Below are positions 25,997-34,224 of a DNA stretch of 64,000 nt, piece after piece. The position numbers and the translations under genes were made by a program. Position 1 is the first letter of the stretch, and each line of letters begins with the position of its first letter. Origin of the DNA: Botrimarina hoheduenensis (GTDB taxonomy: Bacteria; Planctomycetota; Planctomycetia; Pirellulales; Lacipirellulaceae); assembly GCF_007859815.1 (NCBI RefSeq), contig NZ_SJPH01000003.1:590369-654368 (forward strand), read 5' to 3'. Under the pieces are notes generated by a model that worked only from the letters and a program-made list of their open reading frames with translations, did not search any database and was not told where the DNA came from.

Positions 25997-28177
25997 TCAG
26001 TACTCATTACCAGCCGCTTTGGCGCTGAGGTCGGCGGTGTTGCTGGTGGCGACTTGCCGGACGCGGCGCTCCGCGACTTCCGTTTGCAAACGCTCGAGCG
26101 CCGCCGCCAGCGGCATCGCGCCCACGTCGCCGTCGAGGCGATCGCGGAGGGCGACCGTGCCGGCGTCGCGGTCCTTCTCGCCGATGATCACCAGATAGGG
26201 CACCAGCGCGAGCTGCCCCTCGCGGATCTTGGCGCCCAGCTTCGAGCCGCGATAGTCGCCCTCGACACGGAAGCCGGCGGCGCGGAGTTTTGCCTCCACC
26301 TCGCGGCCGTACGCCTCGGACTTCTCGCTGACCGTCACGATGCGCGCCTGTACCGGCGCCAGCCACAGCGGGAACGCGCCGGCGAAGTGTTCGATCAACA
26401 CGCCCAGGAATCGCTCCATCGAACCGAACGGCGCGCGATGGATCATCACCGGGCGGTGCGGCTTGTTGTCGGCGCCGGTGTACTCCAGCGCAAAGCGGCT
26501 CTCGCTCGGCAGGTTGTAGTCGAGCTGCACCGTGCCCAGCTGCCACTCGCGGCCGATACAGTCGGTGACCACGAAGTCGGCCTTCGGCCCGTAGAAGGCG
26601 GCCTCGCCCGGCTCGATGGTCAGCCCGGGCAGGTTCATTGATTCGCAGACCGCCTTGAGTTCCGCTTCGGCGCGATCCCACAGGGCCTCTTCGCCGACGT
26701 ACTTGCTGCTGTCGGGATCGCGGAAGCCGAGCCGCACGCGGTAGTCGGTCATGCCGAGCGACTCGAGCACCCACTGGGTCATCTCGAGGCAGCCGCGGAA
26801 CTCGTCGGCCACCTGATCGTCGGTGCAGAAGAGGTGGGCGTCGTCCTGCGTGAAGCCGCGCACGCGGGTCATGCCCGAGAGCTCGCCCGACTGCTCGTAG
26901 CGATACACCGTGCCGAACTCGGCTAGGCGGACCGGCAGGTCGCGGTACGAGCGGGGCTTGGATTGATAGATCATGATGTGGTGCGGGCAGTTCATCGGCT
27001 TGAGCAGATAGCGCTCATGCTTGTGCGCCCACGCGTCGAGCGCGGCGGCCCGGTCGGCGGGCGTTGCCTGCGGATCGACCTTGCCATCGAAGCCGAGCAA
27101 GCGCGCCGCGTCGAGCAGCTTGGCCTCTTCTTCGTCGGTGATCTGCCCGGCGCGCAGTTTTTCAACGAGCCGATCGACGAGCGAGCCAGCGTCGTGCTCG
27201 CACAAGACGGGGAACTGGCTCTCGCGGTAGTAGGGGAAGTGCCCCGAGGTTTCGTACAACTCCACCCGGCCGACGTGCGGCGTGTAGACCGCCTCGTACC
27301 CCCGGCGGGTGAGCTCGGCCTTGAGCATGTCCTCGAGCGTTTGGCGGATGATGGCGCCCTTGGGCAGCCACAGGATCAGCCCCGAGCCGACCTTCTGATC
27401 GATCGTGAACAGCTCGAGCTGCTTGCCGAGCACGCGGTGATCGCGCTTCTTGGCCTCTTCGATGCGGGCCAGATGGTCGGTGAGTTCTTTCTTGTCGAAG
27501 AACGCGGTGGCGTAGAGGCGCTGGAGCTGATCGCGTGCGGCATCGCCCTTCCAGTACGCGCCGGCGACGCTGAGCAGCTTGAACGCCTTGCCGATGTGCG
27601 CGGTGCTGGGGATATGCACACCACGACAGAGATCGATGAACTCCCCCTGGCGATAGAACGACAGCGTGCTTTCTTCGCCCAGCCCCGTCTGGACGTGTTC
27701 GACTTTGAAGCGCTGGCTCAGCTCTTCGCAAAGCTGTAAGGATTCATCGCGCGGCATGTCGAGCCGCTCGAACGCCAAGTCCTCTTTGACGATCTTCTTC
27801 ATCTCGGCTTCGATCTTCGGGAAGTCTTCTTCCGAGATCGGCTCGGGCAGCAACATGTCGTAGTAGAAGCCGCTGCCGGTGGTGGGGCCGAACGCCAGTT
27901 GCACCCCCTGGTAGAGCCGCATGACGGCCTGCGCCATCACGTGCGCGCAGCTGTGGCGCATGATGGCGAGAGCCCCTTCGTCGCGCTTGGTGAGGAAGCG
28001 GACCGTGGCCTCGCCGCTGGCGGGGAGCGTGTGACTCAGGTCGCGGGGGGTGCCATCGACCTCAGCGGCGAGGGCCGCTTTGGCCAGTCCCGGGCCGATC
28101 GCTTCAGCGACCTCCAAGCACGTGACCGAGGAAGAAAAATCGCGGCTGCTGCCGTCGGGAAGGCGGACCGTTAGCAT
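25997..28177 (-). CDS. thrS: Threonine--tRNA ligase
   Basis: This 726-residue enzyme charges tRNA-Thr in the cytoplasm. Domains in order are TGS (about 1-65); the second additional (editing) domain with HSCAHV (His75/His79) and [10 protein letters not shown] (Cys184/His188); the class II catalytic core with zinc ligands Cys397 (KPMNCPHH), His448 (TQDDAHLF) and His580 ([15 protein letters not shown], motif 3); and the anticodon-binding domain (about 605-700). It is some 80 residues longer than E. coli ThrRS. Most of the excess is an insertion at about residues 325-386, between motif 1 and the first zinc ligand ([20 protein letters not shown] onwards). It is single in the window and divergent from the next gene. 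An insertion sequence lies 43 bases beyond its stop. Confidence 0.97.
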   Translation of the reverse strand: MLTVRLPDGSSRDFSSSVTCLEVAEAIGPGLAKAALAAEVDGTPRDLSHTLPASGEATVRFLTKRDEGALAIMRHSCAHVMAQAVMRLYQGVQLAFGPTTGSGFYYDMLLPEPISEEDFPKIEAEMKKIVKEDLAFERLDMPRDESLQLCEELSQRFKVEHVQTGLGEESTLSFYRQGEFIDLCRGVHIPSTAHIGKAFKLLSVAGAYWKGDAARDQLQRLYATAFFDKKELTDHLARIEEAKKRDHRVLGKQLELFTIDQKVGSGLILWLPKGAIIRQTLEDMLKAELTRRGYEAVYTPHVGRVELYETSGHFPYYRESQFPVLCEHDAGSLVDRLVEKLRAGQITDEEEAKLLDAARLLGFDGKVDPQATPADRAAALDAWAHKHERYLLKPMNCPHHIMIYQSKPRSYRDLPVRLAEFGTVYRYEQSGELSGMTRVRGFTQDDAHLFCTDDQVADEFRGCLEMTQWVLESLGMTDYRVRLGFRDPDSSKYVGEEALWDRAEAELKAVCESMNLPGLTIEPGEAAFYGPKADFVVTDCIGREWQLGTVQLDYNLPSESRFALEYTGADNKPHRPVMIHRAPFGSMERFLGVLIEHFAGAFPLWLAPVQARIVTVSEKSEAYGREVEAKLRAAGFRVEGDYRGSKLGAKIREGQLALVPYLVIIGEKDRDAGTVALRDRLDGDVGAMPLAAALERLQTEVAERRVRQVATSNTADLSAKAAGNEY

Positions 28178-28270
28178 CGTTGTCGGGACCCGGTTTGCGG
28201 GGTATCGGAGCGCCCACCCTTACGAGAGGCGAGCTAGGAACCCATCACTATACCGGGCAAAGTTGCCGAG

Positions 28271-28287
28271 CCCGACCCCGGGTCGGG
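28271..28287. promoter_or_regulatory. Palindrome in the thrS divergent promoter region
   Basis: CCCGACCC and GGGTCGGG are perfect 8-bp arms around one central C, 94 bases upstream of the thrS start and 81 bases upstream of the divergent gene. It could be an operator or a hairpin; the sequence alone does not tell. Confidence 0.4.
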
Positions 28288-28367
28288 GGCCCTGCTATCG
28301 CGGCCTTTGGCGGGTGGTGTTTACCCCCATCGCGCTTGCAACGCACTTCGTGGTATAAAAAGGTCCT

Positions 28368-29057
28368 ATGGCCGAAAATCCCACGCTCAATACGCTGCTT
28401 CCGCCGCGGTACCTGTTCCAGTTTGCTGTGCCGGTCGCGCGGCGCGAACCGATCTGGAGCGCCGGCGGCACGAAGCTGGACGAAGCCTGCCAATTGCCCG
28501 ACTTGGCAGCGCTCGACCGCGAGACCCCGTCTTCTGAGCGGCGTTTTGCCGATGTCCGCTTGGCGTGGGCCCCCGAGGGGGTCGCGATGACGGTGGTGGT
28601 CAAAGAGAAGCAGAAGCCGGTCTGGTGCCGCGAGACGCGCTTCGACGAGTCGGATGGCCTGCAGGTGTGGATCGACACCCGCGCGACGCACAGCTTGCAT
28701 CGCGCCACGAAGTTTTGTCACCGCTTTGGCTTTACCCCAGCCGGCGGCGGACGCGGCGATGCCGAGCCGGTAGCGGATCAGTTGCTGATCAATCGGGCCC
28801 GCGAGAACGCCCGCCCTGTCAAGCCGCGTGAGCTGCAAGTGCGTAGCAAAGTCACCAAAGATGGTTACCAGATGGCGGTCTTCATGCCGGCCGTATCGCT
28901 CGGCGGCTATGACCCGGCCCAGTACCCCCGTCTGGGCTTCAATTACGCAGTGGTTGATCGAGAACTGGGCGTGCAGACGTTCGCCAGCGGCATCGGGATG
29001 CCTTTCGACGAGGACCCCAGTTGCTGGGCGACGCTGGAGCTAACCGCCAAAGCGTGA
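28368..29057 (+). CDS. Hypothetical protein with CBM9/DOMON-like fold
   Basis: The 229-residue protein has no signal peptide. Its sequence pattern fits the carbohydrate-binding-9-like (DOMON) sandwich: DVRLAWAPEGVAMTVVVKEK early, a DGLQVWIDTR edge strand, KVTKDGYQMAVFMPAVSLGG, LGFNYAVVDRE and a closing WATLELT. In secreted enzymes such domains bind sugars or haem; here it stands alone and is apparently cytoplasmic, so the ligand is unclear. TATAAA at 28354-28359 lies only nine bases before the ATG, so the transcript may be nearly leaderless, or AAGG at 28360-28363 may serve as ribosome binding site. It is divergent from thrS and convergent with ribD. Confidence 0.7.
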   Translation: MAENPTLNTLLPPRYLFQFAVPVARREPIWSAGGTKLDEACQLPDLAALDRETPSSERRFADVRLAWAPEGVAMTVVVKEKQKPVWCRETRFDESDGLQVWIDTRATHSLHRATKFCHRFGFTPAGGGRGDAEPVADQLLINRARENARPVKPRELQVRSKVTKDGYQMAVFMPAVSLGGYDPAQYPRLGFNYAVVDRELGVQTFASGIGMPFDEDPSCWATLELTAKA

Positions 29058-29079
29058 CCGATCTCCTCCGTGCCAGCGG

Positions 29080-30162
29080 TTAGGCCGATGGCAGCCGGCC
29101 GCGTAGGCAGAGGTCGTCTCCGAGGCAGATCCAGCTCGGACTGACGAGTTTCAGCGCGTGCTCAATCGATTCGGCCCCGATGCCGCCGAGGGGGCCCGGT
29201 GCCGCGTGCCCGCCGATGATCTTCGGGGCGATGAAGACGAGCGCTTCATCGACCAGTCGTTCGTCAAACAGTTGGCCAAGCAGCTTGCCCCCCCCCTCAA
29301 CCAGCACGTTGGTCAAACGGCGTCGGCCCAACTCGTCGAGCAAGGCGTCGGCCTCAGCCTGGATCACCTCCACGCCGCACGACTCCAACGCCGCGGCTTC
29401 ATCTATCGGATAGCCCGCGCCGATCGCGACGAGCACGGGTCCGCCATCCGGCGTTTTCCACAACTTGCGATCCAGCGGCAGCGGGCGATCGCCAGCGATC
29501 ACCACCCGCACCGGCTTACGCGGCCCCGGCGGCCGGGCGGTCAGCAGCGGATCGTCGGCCACGAGCGTGCCCGCTCCAACGACGATGGCATCCATTCGGC
29601 CGCGTATTTCATGGGCAAAGGCCCGCGATGCTTCGCCGCTGATCCACTTGCTGCTGCCCGTGCGTGTTGCGATTTTTCCGTCGAGCGTCATCGCCCATTT
29701 GCCGATAACCCACGGCCGCCCCGTCGTAACAAGCTTGAGATAGGGAGCCAAGAGCTGCGCGGCTTCTGCTTTCAGCACGCCCTCAACGCACTCTACTCCT
29801 GCGGCTTGCAGCGCGGCGACTCCCGCTCCGTCGACCTGCGGAAAGGGATCGTGGTGAGCGATCACCACCTGTTGAACGCCCGAGGCGATGACCGCTGAAA
29901 CGCACGGGGGTGTTTTGCCGGTGTGGCAGCAGGGTTCGAGAGTGACGTAAAGCGTCGCGCCCTGTGCCAGTGCCCCGGCGGCCTGGAGGGCGTTCACCTC
30001 GGCATGCGGACCGCCAAACCGCTCGTGCCAGCCTTCGCCCACGACTTGGTCATCGCGGACCACAACGCATCCGACCAAAGGGTTGGGCTCAACGGAGCCC
30101 TCGCCCCGGCGCGCCAGTTGAATCGCGCGACCCATGAACGCTTCGTGTGCGGGTTGACTCAC
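29080..30162 (-). CDS. ribD: Bifunctional diaminohydroxyphosphoribosylaminopyrimidine deaminase/5-amino-6-(5-phosphoribosylamino)uracil reductase
   Basis: The 360-residue enzyme performs the second and third steps of riboflavin synthesis from GTP. The N-terminal deaminase has the zinc site PHAEVNALQAAG with PCCHTGKTPPC; the C-terminal reductase has PWVIGKWAMTLDGKIATRTG, SKWISGEASR, VGAGTLVADDPLLTAR and VLVEGGGKLLGQLFD. The start is a GTG at 30162 overlapping the stop of the SEC-C/TPR gene by four bases (GTGA), giving the expected N-terminus (EAFMGRAIQLARRG). An ATG at 30135 would trim nine residues. No other rib gene or FMN riboswitch is visible nearby, so riboflavin genes are dispersed in this genome. 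Confidence 0.96.
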   Translation of the reverse strand: MSQPAHEAFMGRAIQLARRGEGSVEPNPLVGCVVVRDDQVVGEGWHERFGGPHAEVNALQAAGALAQGATLYVTLEPCCHTGKTPPCVSAVIASGVQQVVIAHHDPFPQVDGAGVAALQAAGVECVEGVLKAEAAQLLAPYLKLVTTGRPWVIGKWAMTLDGKIATRTGSSKWISGEASRAFAHEIRGRMDAIVVGAGTLVADDPLLTARPPGPRKPVRVVIAGDRPLPLDRKLWKTPDGGPVLVAIGAGYPIDEAAALESCGVEVIQAEADALLDELGRRRLTNVLVEGGGKLLGQLFDERLVDEALVFIAPKIIGGHAAPGPLGGIGAESIEHALKLVSPSWICLGDDLCLRGRLPSA

Positions 30163-32285
30163 GAAGGGGTCCACAGTTTTTGGCCGGCACCGCTTCCCGG
30201 TGAATCGTCGTCGGGGGTCCAGATCTTCGATCCCGACGCCGCGGGGGATACCGGGGGGGGCGGGGGGCTGTCGATCGGTGCGGCCTGACCCGGCGCGGGA
30301 GCGGCCCCCAGCGCGTACAACATTTTGTAGAGCTGCTCCGCCACGCCCGGCTCGTTCAGGTGGTCGCTTCGCAGGTGTTGCACCAGACGGTTGGCCTCTT
30401 CCAGCTCGCCCGCGACAACACGGACCTCCAGCTCGGCGATGTCCCAGGCGGCGCTGCTCCGTCCGGCGGCCTCCGCCTCGCTGCGGGCCCGATCGATCCA
30501 GCCGATTGCCTCCGCCGGGTCGGGCACAAACGAGGCGAGTCGGTGGAACAGCTCCTCGCGCGGCAGCCGTGGATTCTCGGGCCGCTCGATGGCTGCGGTC
30601 GCGACGGCGATCACCACATCGTTGGCTCCGCACATCATTGCGCGACGATAGATGAGCACTAGGTCGTCGTCGGTGACCTGAGCCATGTCGATCCGATGCA
30701 TCCGCGAGAGCGGGGTCATCTCAGCGTCGTAGGCGCTCGCGTCGAGCGGAGCCGGTGGTGTCAGTCCCACGCGCTCACGCAGCTCGGCAAAAGCACTCGT
30801 ATCGATCCGCCCGGCGGAACCTTGTTCGAGATTTAGGACCGCCGCTTCCAGGGCGGTCCGCATCGCGGGATCGCCACCCGCCTCGACGGGAGTTTTCCCG
30901 CCAAAGACGGCCCGCGCCTTATTGGGCCAAACCTCGAGCAGCACACGGCGGCGTTCGGCTTCGATCAGCTCGCGACGCAGCGCCAGCGGCGTGTCCGCCG
31001 GGAACTGCCAGCGGATGCTCATGGCCGTCTCGACGGCGGGCGCTTCGCCGACCGACTCTTCTGAGCGCGAGGCACCGAGACCCTCACCAAGCACCTCTGC
31101 CAGCATCTGCTTGTTGATCTCGAAGCGGTCGTCTCGATCGAGGACGACTTCGAGTCGCTCTGGCCGATCCGTTTGGCGGCCGTAGTACGACACAAACCCC
31201 ACGACCCGCGGTGTTTGTTCGGCAGTGATTGCCTCACCGGTTACAGGCAACGGGCGATCAAGCAGCGAAAGGGTGTGCCGTGGCGGGGGGCCTTCGATCG
31301 TGGCGAGCTCCGATTCTTCCAGCTGATAGGCCGAGAAATGGGGGTCGCGTGCAAACCGATCAAGGACCACGGTCTCGTCCGCAACGTCGTAGGTCAGCCG
31401 TACGACGTCGATCGCGGCATCTTGCCCGGTGGCGTCAAGCATCTGGGCGACCGCTTCGGCCTCGATCGCGTCGTCGGTGACACCAACGGTAGCGGCGGTC
31501 AGCTCGGCGAAGCGCCGCAGGCCCGAGACAAATTGGGCGTTGCGTCCTAGCCAGCCGGAGACGAGGCCGGCGTTGTACAGCAGGCCGGGCTCATCCGGGT
31601 GATCGTTTGCTAGCTGCTCGAAGAGGGCCGCCGCGCGCCGCCATTGGCCCCGGCTGGCAAGCAGCTGCGCGCGATCATGAGCCGCTTCCCAGGCGACCCC
31701 CAGCGGTGGTTCTTGCAGATACAGCTGATCGCGGAGCAGCAGCGGTAAGCCCGCCACTTGGTTGAGCTTGAGGAGCGTCTTCATGGCACCCAGATCTTCT
31801 TCGCCCGCCACGCCGTGGTAGAGCCACAGGTGCGCGCGCGCCGCGATCAACGACCCTTCCACCAGCAGGGCGTGGCCGACGGCACCGATGGCTTGGAGCA
31901 CACGGCGGGGCATCGAGTCGGTAACGAGCTCGAGGGCGTCCTGCAGCGGCTCGACCGCGATCGTGCCCGCCTCAGCGGCGGCGAGCGTGGCCGCCAGAGC
32001 ATGGGCGGCCGGGTTCTGCGGCTCGGCCTCAAGGTAGCGCTGAATCGTTTTGCCGGCCGCGTCGAGCTCGTCCAGCGAGAGCTCGATGGTTGCCTTAATG
32101 TCGAGCAAAGATCCCCGCCGGGGAGACTTTGCTAGCACCTGCTCCAGATGCGAGAGCGCAGCGCGGGGCTGATCCCCTTCGATCTTGCGATGGATCTTTT
32201 CGAGGTCAGCGGCCAGATCGCCGCAACAGAACTTCAGCTTTTTGCCGCTTCCGCAAGGACACGAAGCGTAGAGATCGATTGCCAT
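30159..32285 (-). CDS. SEC-C motif and tetratricopeptide-like protein
   Basis: The 708-residue protein opens with a SEC-C zinc motif (ASCPCGSGKKLKFCCG; Cys9, Cys11, Cys20, Cys21), the same metal-binding tail found on SecA. An alpha-helical TPR-like region follows (about 25-280: RAALSHLEQVLAKSPRRGSL, AAALFEQLANDHPDEPGLLY). A central mixed region (about 290-520) includes RLEVVLDRDDRFEINKQMLA, and more TPR-like helices come before a Pro-rich end. There is no signal peptide, so it is cytoplasmic. It probably binds proteins or ribosome- or translocon-related partners, but the function is unknown. It overlaps ribD by four bases, so the two are co-translated although no functional link is evident. 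Confidence 0.85.
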   Translation of the reverse strand: MAIDLYASCPCGSGKKLKFCCGDLAADLEKIHRKIEGDQPRAALSHLEQVLAKSPRRGSLLDIKATIELSLDELDAAGKTIQRYLEAEPQNPAAHALAATLAAAEAGTIAVEPLQDALELVTDSMPRRVLQAIGAVGHALLVEGSLIAARAHLWLYHGVAGEEDLGAMKTLLKLNQVAGLPLLLRDQLYLQEPPLGVAWEAAHDRAQLLASRGQWRRAAALFEQLANDHPDEPGLLYNAGLVSGWLGRNAQFVSGLRRFAELTAATVGVTDDAIEAEAVAQMLDATGQDAAIDVVRLTYDVADETVVLDRFARDPHFSAYQLEESELATIEGPPPRHTLSLLDRPLPVTGEAITAEQTPRVVGFVSYYGRQTDRPERLEVVLDRDDRFEINKQMLAEVLGEGLGASRSEESVGEAPAVETAMSIRWQFPADTPLALRRELIEAERRRVLLEVWPNKARAVFGGKTPVEAGGDPAMRTALEAAVLNLEQGSAGRIDTSAFAELRERVGLTPPAPLDASAYDAEMTPLSRMHRIDMAQVTDDDLVLIYRRAMMCGANDVVIAVATAAIERPENPRLPREELFHRLASFVPDPAEAIGWIDRARSEAEAAGRSSAAWDIAELEVRVVAGELEEANRLVQHLRSDHLNEPGVAEQLYKMLYALGAAPAPGQAAPIDSPPPPPVSPAASGSKIWTPDDDSPGSGAGQKLWTPS

Positions 32286-32593
32286 AGTGTCAGCGGCTTG
32301 GAGCGGTGCTTCGTGAGTGGTAGGGAGTGGGTCGCGGGTGCCAGCGGCCCTAGGCCGACCTTTTCCTTCGGGAAGTCGGGGCCCCCGATTCTACCGGCCG
32401 ATGCCACTAACTCCACCGGTGGGGGCAGATTGGCGGACTGGGTAGCTTTCGGGCGATGCTGCGGATTGCGGCCCTTTTACGGAATCTGGCGGTTTTTCCT
32501 GTGCTGACGGTTGTGAGGGGCCGATCTATTCACCAGGGCGACTTCACAGCCGCCCGCTCCATAGGAGGCCTGCGCGGCCTCGGGGGAAGGAAC
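32286..32593. other. Divergent intergenic region
   Basis: The 308 bases between the SEC-C/TPR gene and the BBP7-like gene hold no identified gene. A hydrophobic-looking frame upstream of 32594 on the plus strand is in frame with the BBP7-like gene but precedes its signal peptide, so it is treated as leader. Confidence 0.45.
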
Positions 32594-34054
32594 ATGCGCC
32601 TTGAATGGCGCCGTGGTTCAAAGGGAGACGCTTCGGTGGTGAATCCGCTCCGTACTTGGTTAATCCGTTCCACGCTGCTCAGCGTGGGGGTCTTCGGCTT
32701 TACTGCGGCTCAGGCCGTGGCGCAAGAAGGCGTTCCGACGCCGGCTTACGAATTGCCGGACAACGCCTCGGCCTTCGTTCGGTCCGGTGTCGGCAACGAA
32801 TCGTTGCCGGCGGGGACCGTCATTGAAGAGAGCGACACGCGCTATGCGCCGCTGTCCTCTTACTTCATGCCAGACGGTCCTCCGATCGATCCGCATACCG
32901 ACTGCCTCGCGCTCACGGAGAGCAGCGGCACCTGGCTGCGGCGTGGTCTGTGGTACGCCGACCTCGATGCGGTCATTATGAACCGCACCTGGGATCGTCG
33001 TAACCTGGCGTTCGGCCAAGAGTTTGACCTCGTCAGCCAGCAAACCGTCGTTCAGTTCGTCGTTGACTTTGAGTCGGCCGTACAGGTCCAGAACGCGGAG
33101 CTGAATCGCAGTTCGCCCGGATCCGAAGGCATGCCACGGCTGGGCTTGGGACGATTTCTGTTCCGCGACGCAGCAAACCGAGATCACACGGCCGAAATGG
33201 TCGTGTTCGGCGGCGGAGAGTGGGTAGACCAGCAGGGAATCGACGCCCAGCTGCTTCCTCCAGACGGATTGTTCACGCCCGCCGGTGCCGGCACCGGATT
33301 GGTGGACCGCACCGGTCTGCACGTGCCTTCGCAGATCGATGGAACCGAGCCGACCAACATCGACGAATCGCTCGGCCTGCCGTCCTTCGATGGAGCCGAC
33401 TCGATGGATATCGAATACCGCAGCCGCTTCAATAGCTGGGAGTTGAACTACTCGGTCGCGCAGCGGATGCGTAAGGATCGGATGGAACTCGACCCGAACG
33501 GCAGCTGGGTCCGGCGGGCCTCGCCTGGCCTGACCTGGGACTACCTCGCTGGCTTTCGGTACTTTGATCTCGAAGAGGATCTGGACTGGTCAGCCACAAA
33601 CATCCGTTCACTCGACCCCACTGGCCGGGCGACCGATGGTGCCTACGCCGTCGGGGTTAGCAACAACCTGTTCGGCGGACAGCTTGGTCTGGGGATCACT
33701 TACGAAGCGGATCGGTGGAACCTGACCACCTTCACCAAGCACGGTCTCTACCTGAACGATGGCCGGGCGAAAACCAACGTCAGCTACACCGATCTGGCCG
33801 AGGGGGTCGACGATCCCGGTTTTACGCGTGACATGCACCAAAACGGTATCGCCTACATGCTCCAGGGCGGATTAACGGGTCGTTATCACCTGCGACCGAA
33901 TCTCTCGCTGCGAGCTGGCTGGGAATTTATGTTCCTGACCAATGTGGCTCTGGCACCCGATCAGCTGGATTTCAACCCGGCGATGGGGCGGCTGAATCTC
34001 TCCGGTGACATCTTCTACCAAGGCTTTACCTGCGGTACGGAGTACTACTGGTAA
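32594..34054 (+). CDS. BBP7 family outer membrane beta-barrel protein
   Basis: The 486-residue protein starts at an ATG at 32594 giving a signal peptide (TWLIRSTLLSVGVFGFTAAQ to AVAQ). LWYADLDAVIMNRTWDRRNL is the recognisable start of planctomycete BBP7-type beta-barrel proteins. Later strands alternate polar and hydrophobic residues (NSWELNYSVAQR, TWDYLAGFRYFDLEED, LGLGITYEADRWNLTTFTKH), and the last residues (IFYQGFTCGTEYYW) end in an aromatic as outer-membrane barrels do. It is likely a pore or structural protein of the outer membrane; the solute is unknown. A strong hairpin follows at 34148-34174, so it is probably a single-gene transcript. Confidence 0.88.
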   Translation: MRLEWRRGSKGDASVVNPLRTWLIRSTLLSVGVFGFTAAQAVAQEGVPTPAYELPDNASAFVRSGVGNESLPAGTVIEESDTRYAPLSSYFMPDGPPIDPHTDCLALTESSGTWLRRGLWYADLDAVIMNRTWDRRNLAFGQEFDLVSQQTVVQFVVDFESAVQVQNAELNRSSPGSEGMPRLGLGRFLFRDAANRDHTAEMVVFGGGEWVDQQGIDAQLLPPDGLFTPAGAGTGLVDRTGLHVPSQIDGTEPTNIDESLGLPSFDGADSMDIEYRSRFNSWELNYSVAQRMRKDRMELDPNGSWVRRASPGLTWDYLAGFRYFDLEEDLDWSATNIRSLDPTGRATDGAYAVGVSNNLFGGQLGLGITYEADRWNLTTFTKHGLYLNDGRAKTNVSYTDLAEGVDDPGFTRDMHQNGIAYMLQGGLTGRYHLRPNLSLRAGWEFMFLTNVALAPDQLDFNPAMGRLNLSGDIFYQGFTCGTEYYW

Positions 34055-34147
34055 CGGCAGATCGCGGCAGCTGCCCCCTCACACGGGGGGTGGTTTGGCG
34101 TAGACTGACGTCTCGCTCCCGCATAACGTAACGGTCTTGTGCATCGC

Positions 34148-34185
34148 GTAGCGGGGGTTGATAGCCCCCGCTACGTTCGTTCTTT
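34148..34185 (+). terminator. Strong hairpin terminator after the BBP7-like gene
   Basis: GTAGCGGGGG (34148-34157) pairs perfectly with CCCCCGCTAC (34165-34174) across a seven-base loop, and GTTCGTTCTTT follows. A weaker C5/G5 hairpin lies at 34074-34089. The element sits 40 bases before the next gene. Its form also resembles dispersed planctomycete intergenic palindromes, so it may be a repeat used as terminator. Confidence 0.65.
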
Positions 34186-34224
34186 GCTCTCTCTGCTACC
34201 TTCCCCACAGCGGCACTTTCGTTG

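Noticed and set aside
34074..34089. CCCCC/GGGGG hairpin as the main terminator of the BBP7-like gene
   Set aside because: The stem is only five bases and has no T-run; the hairpin at 34148-34174 is much stronger.
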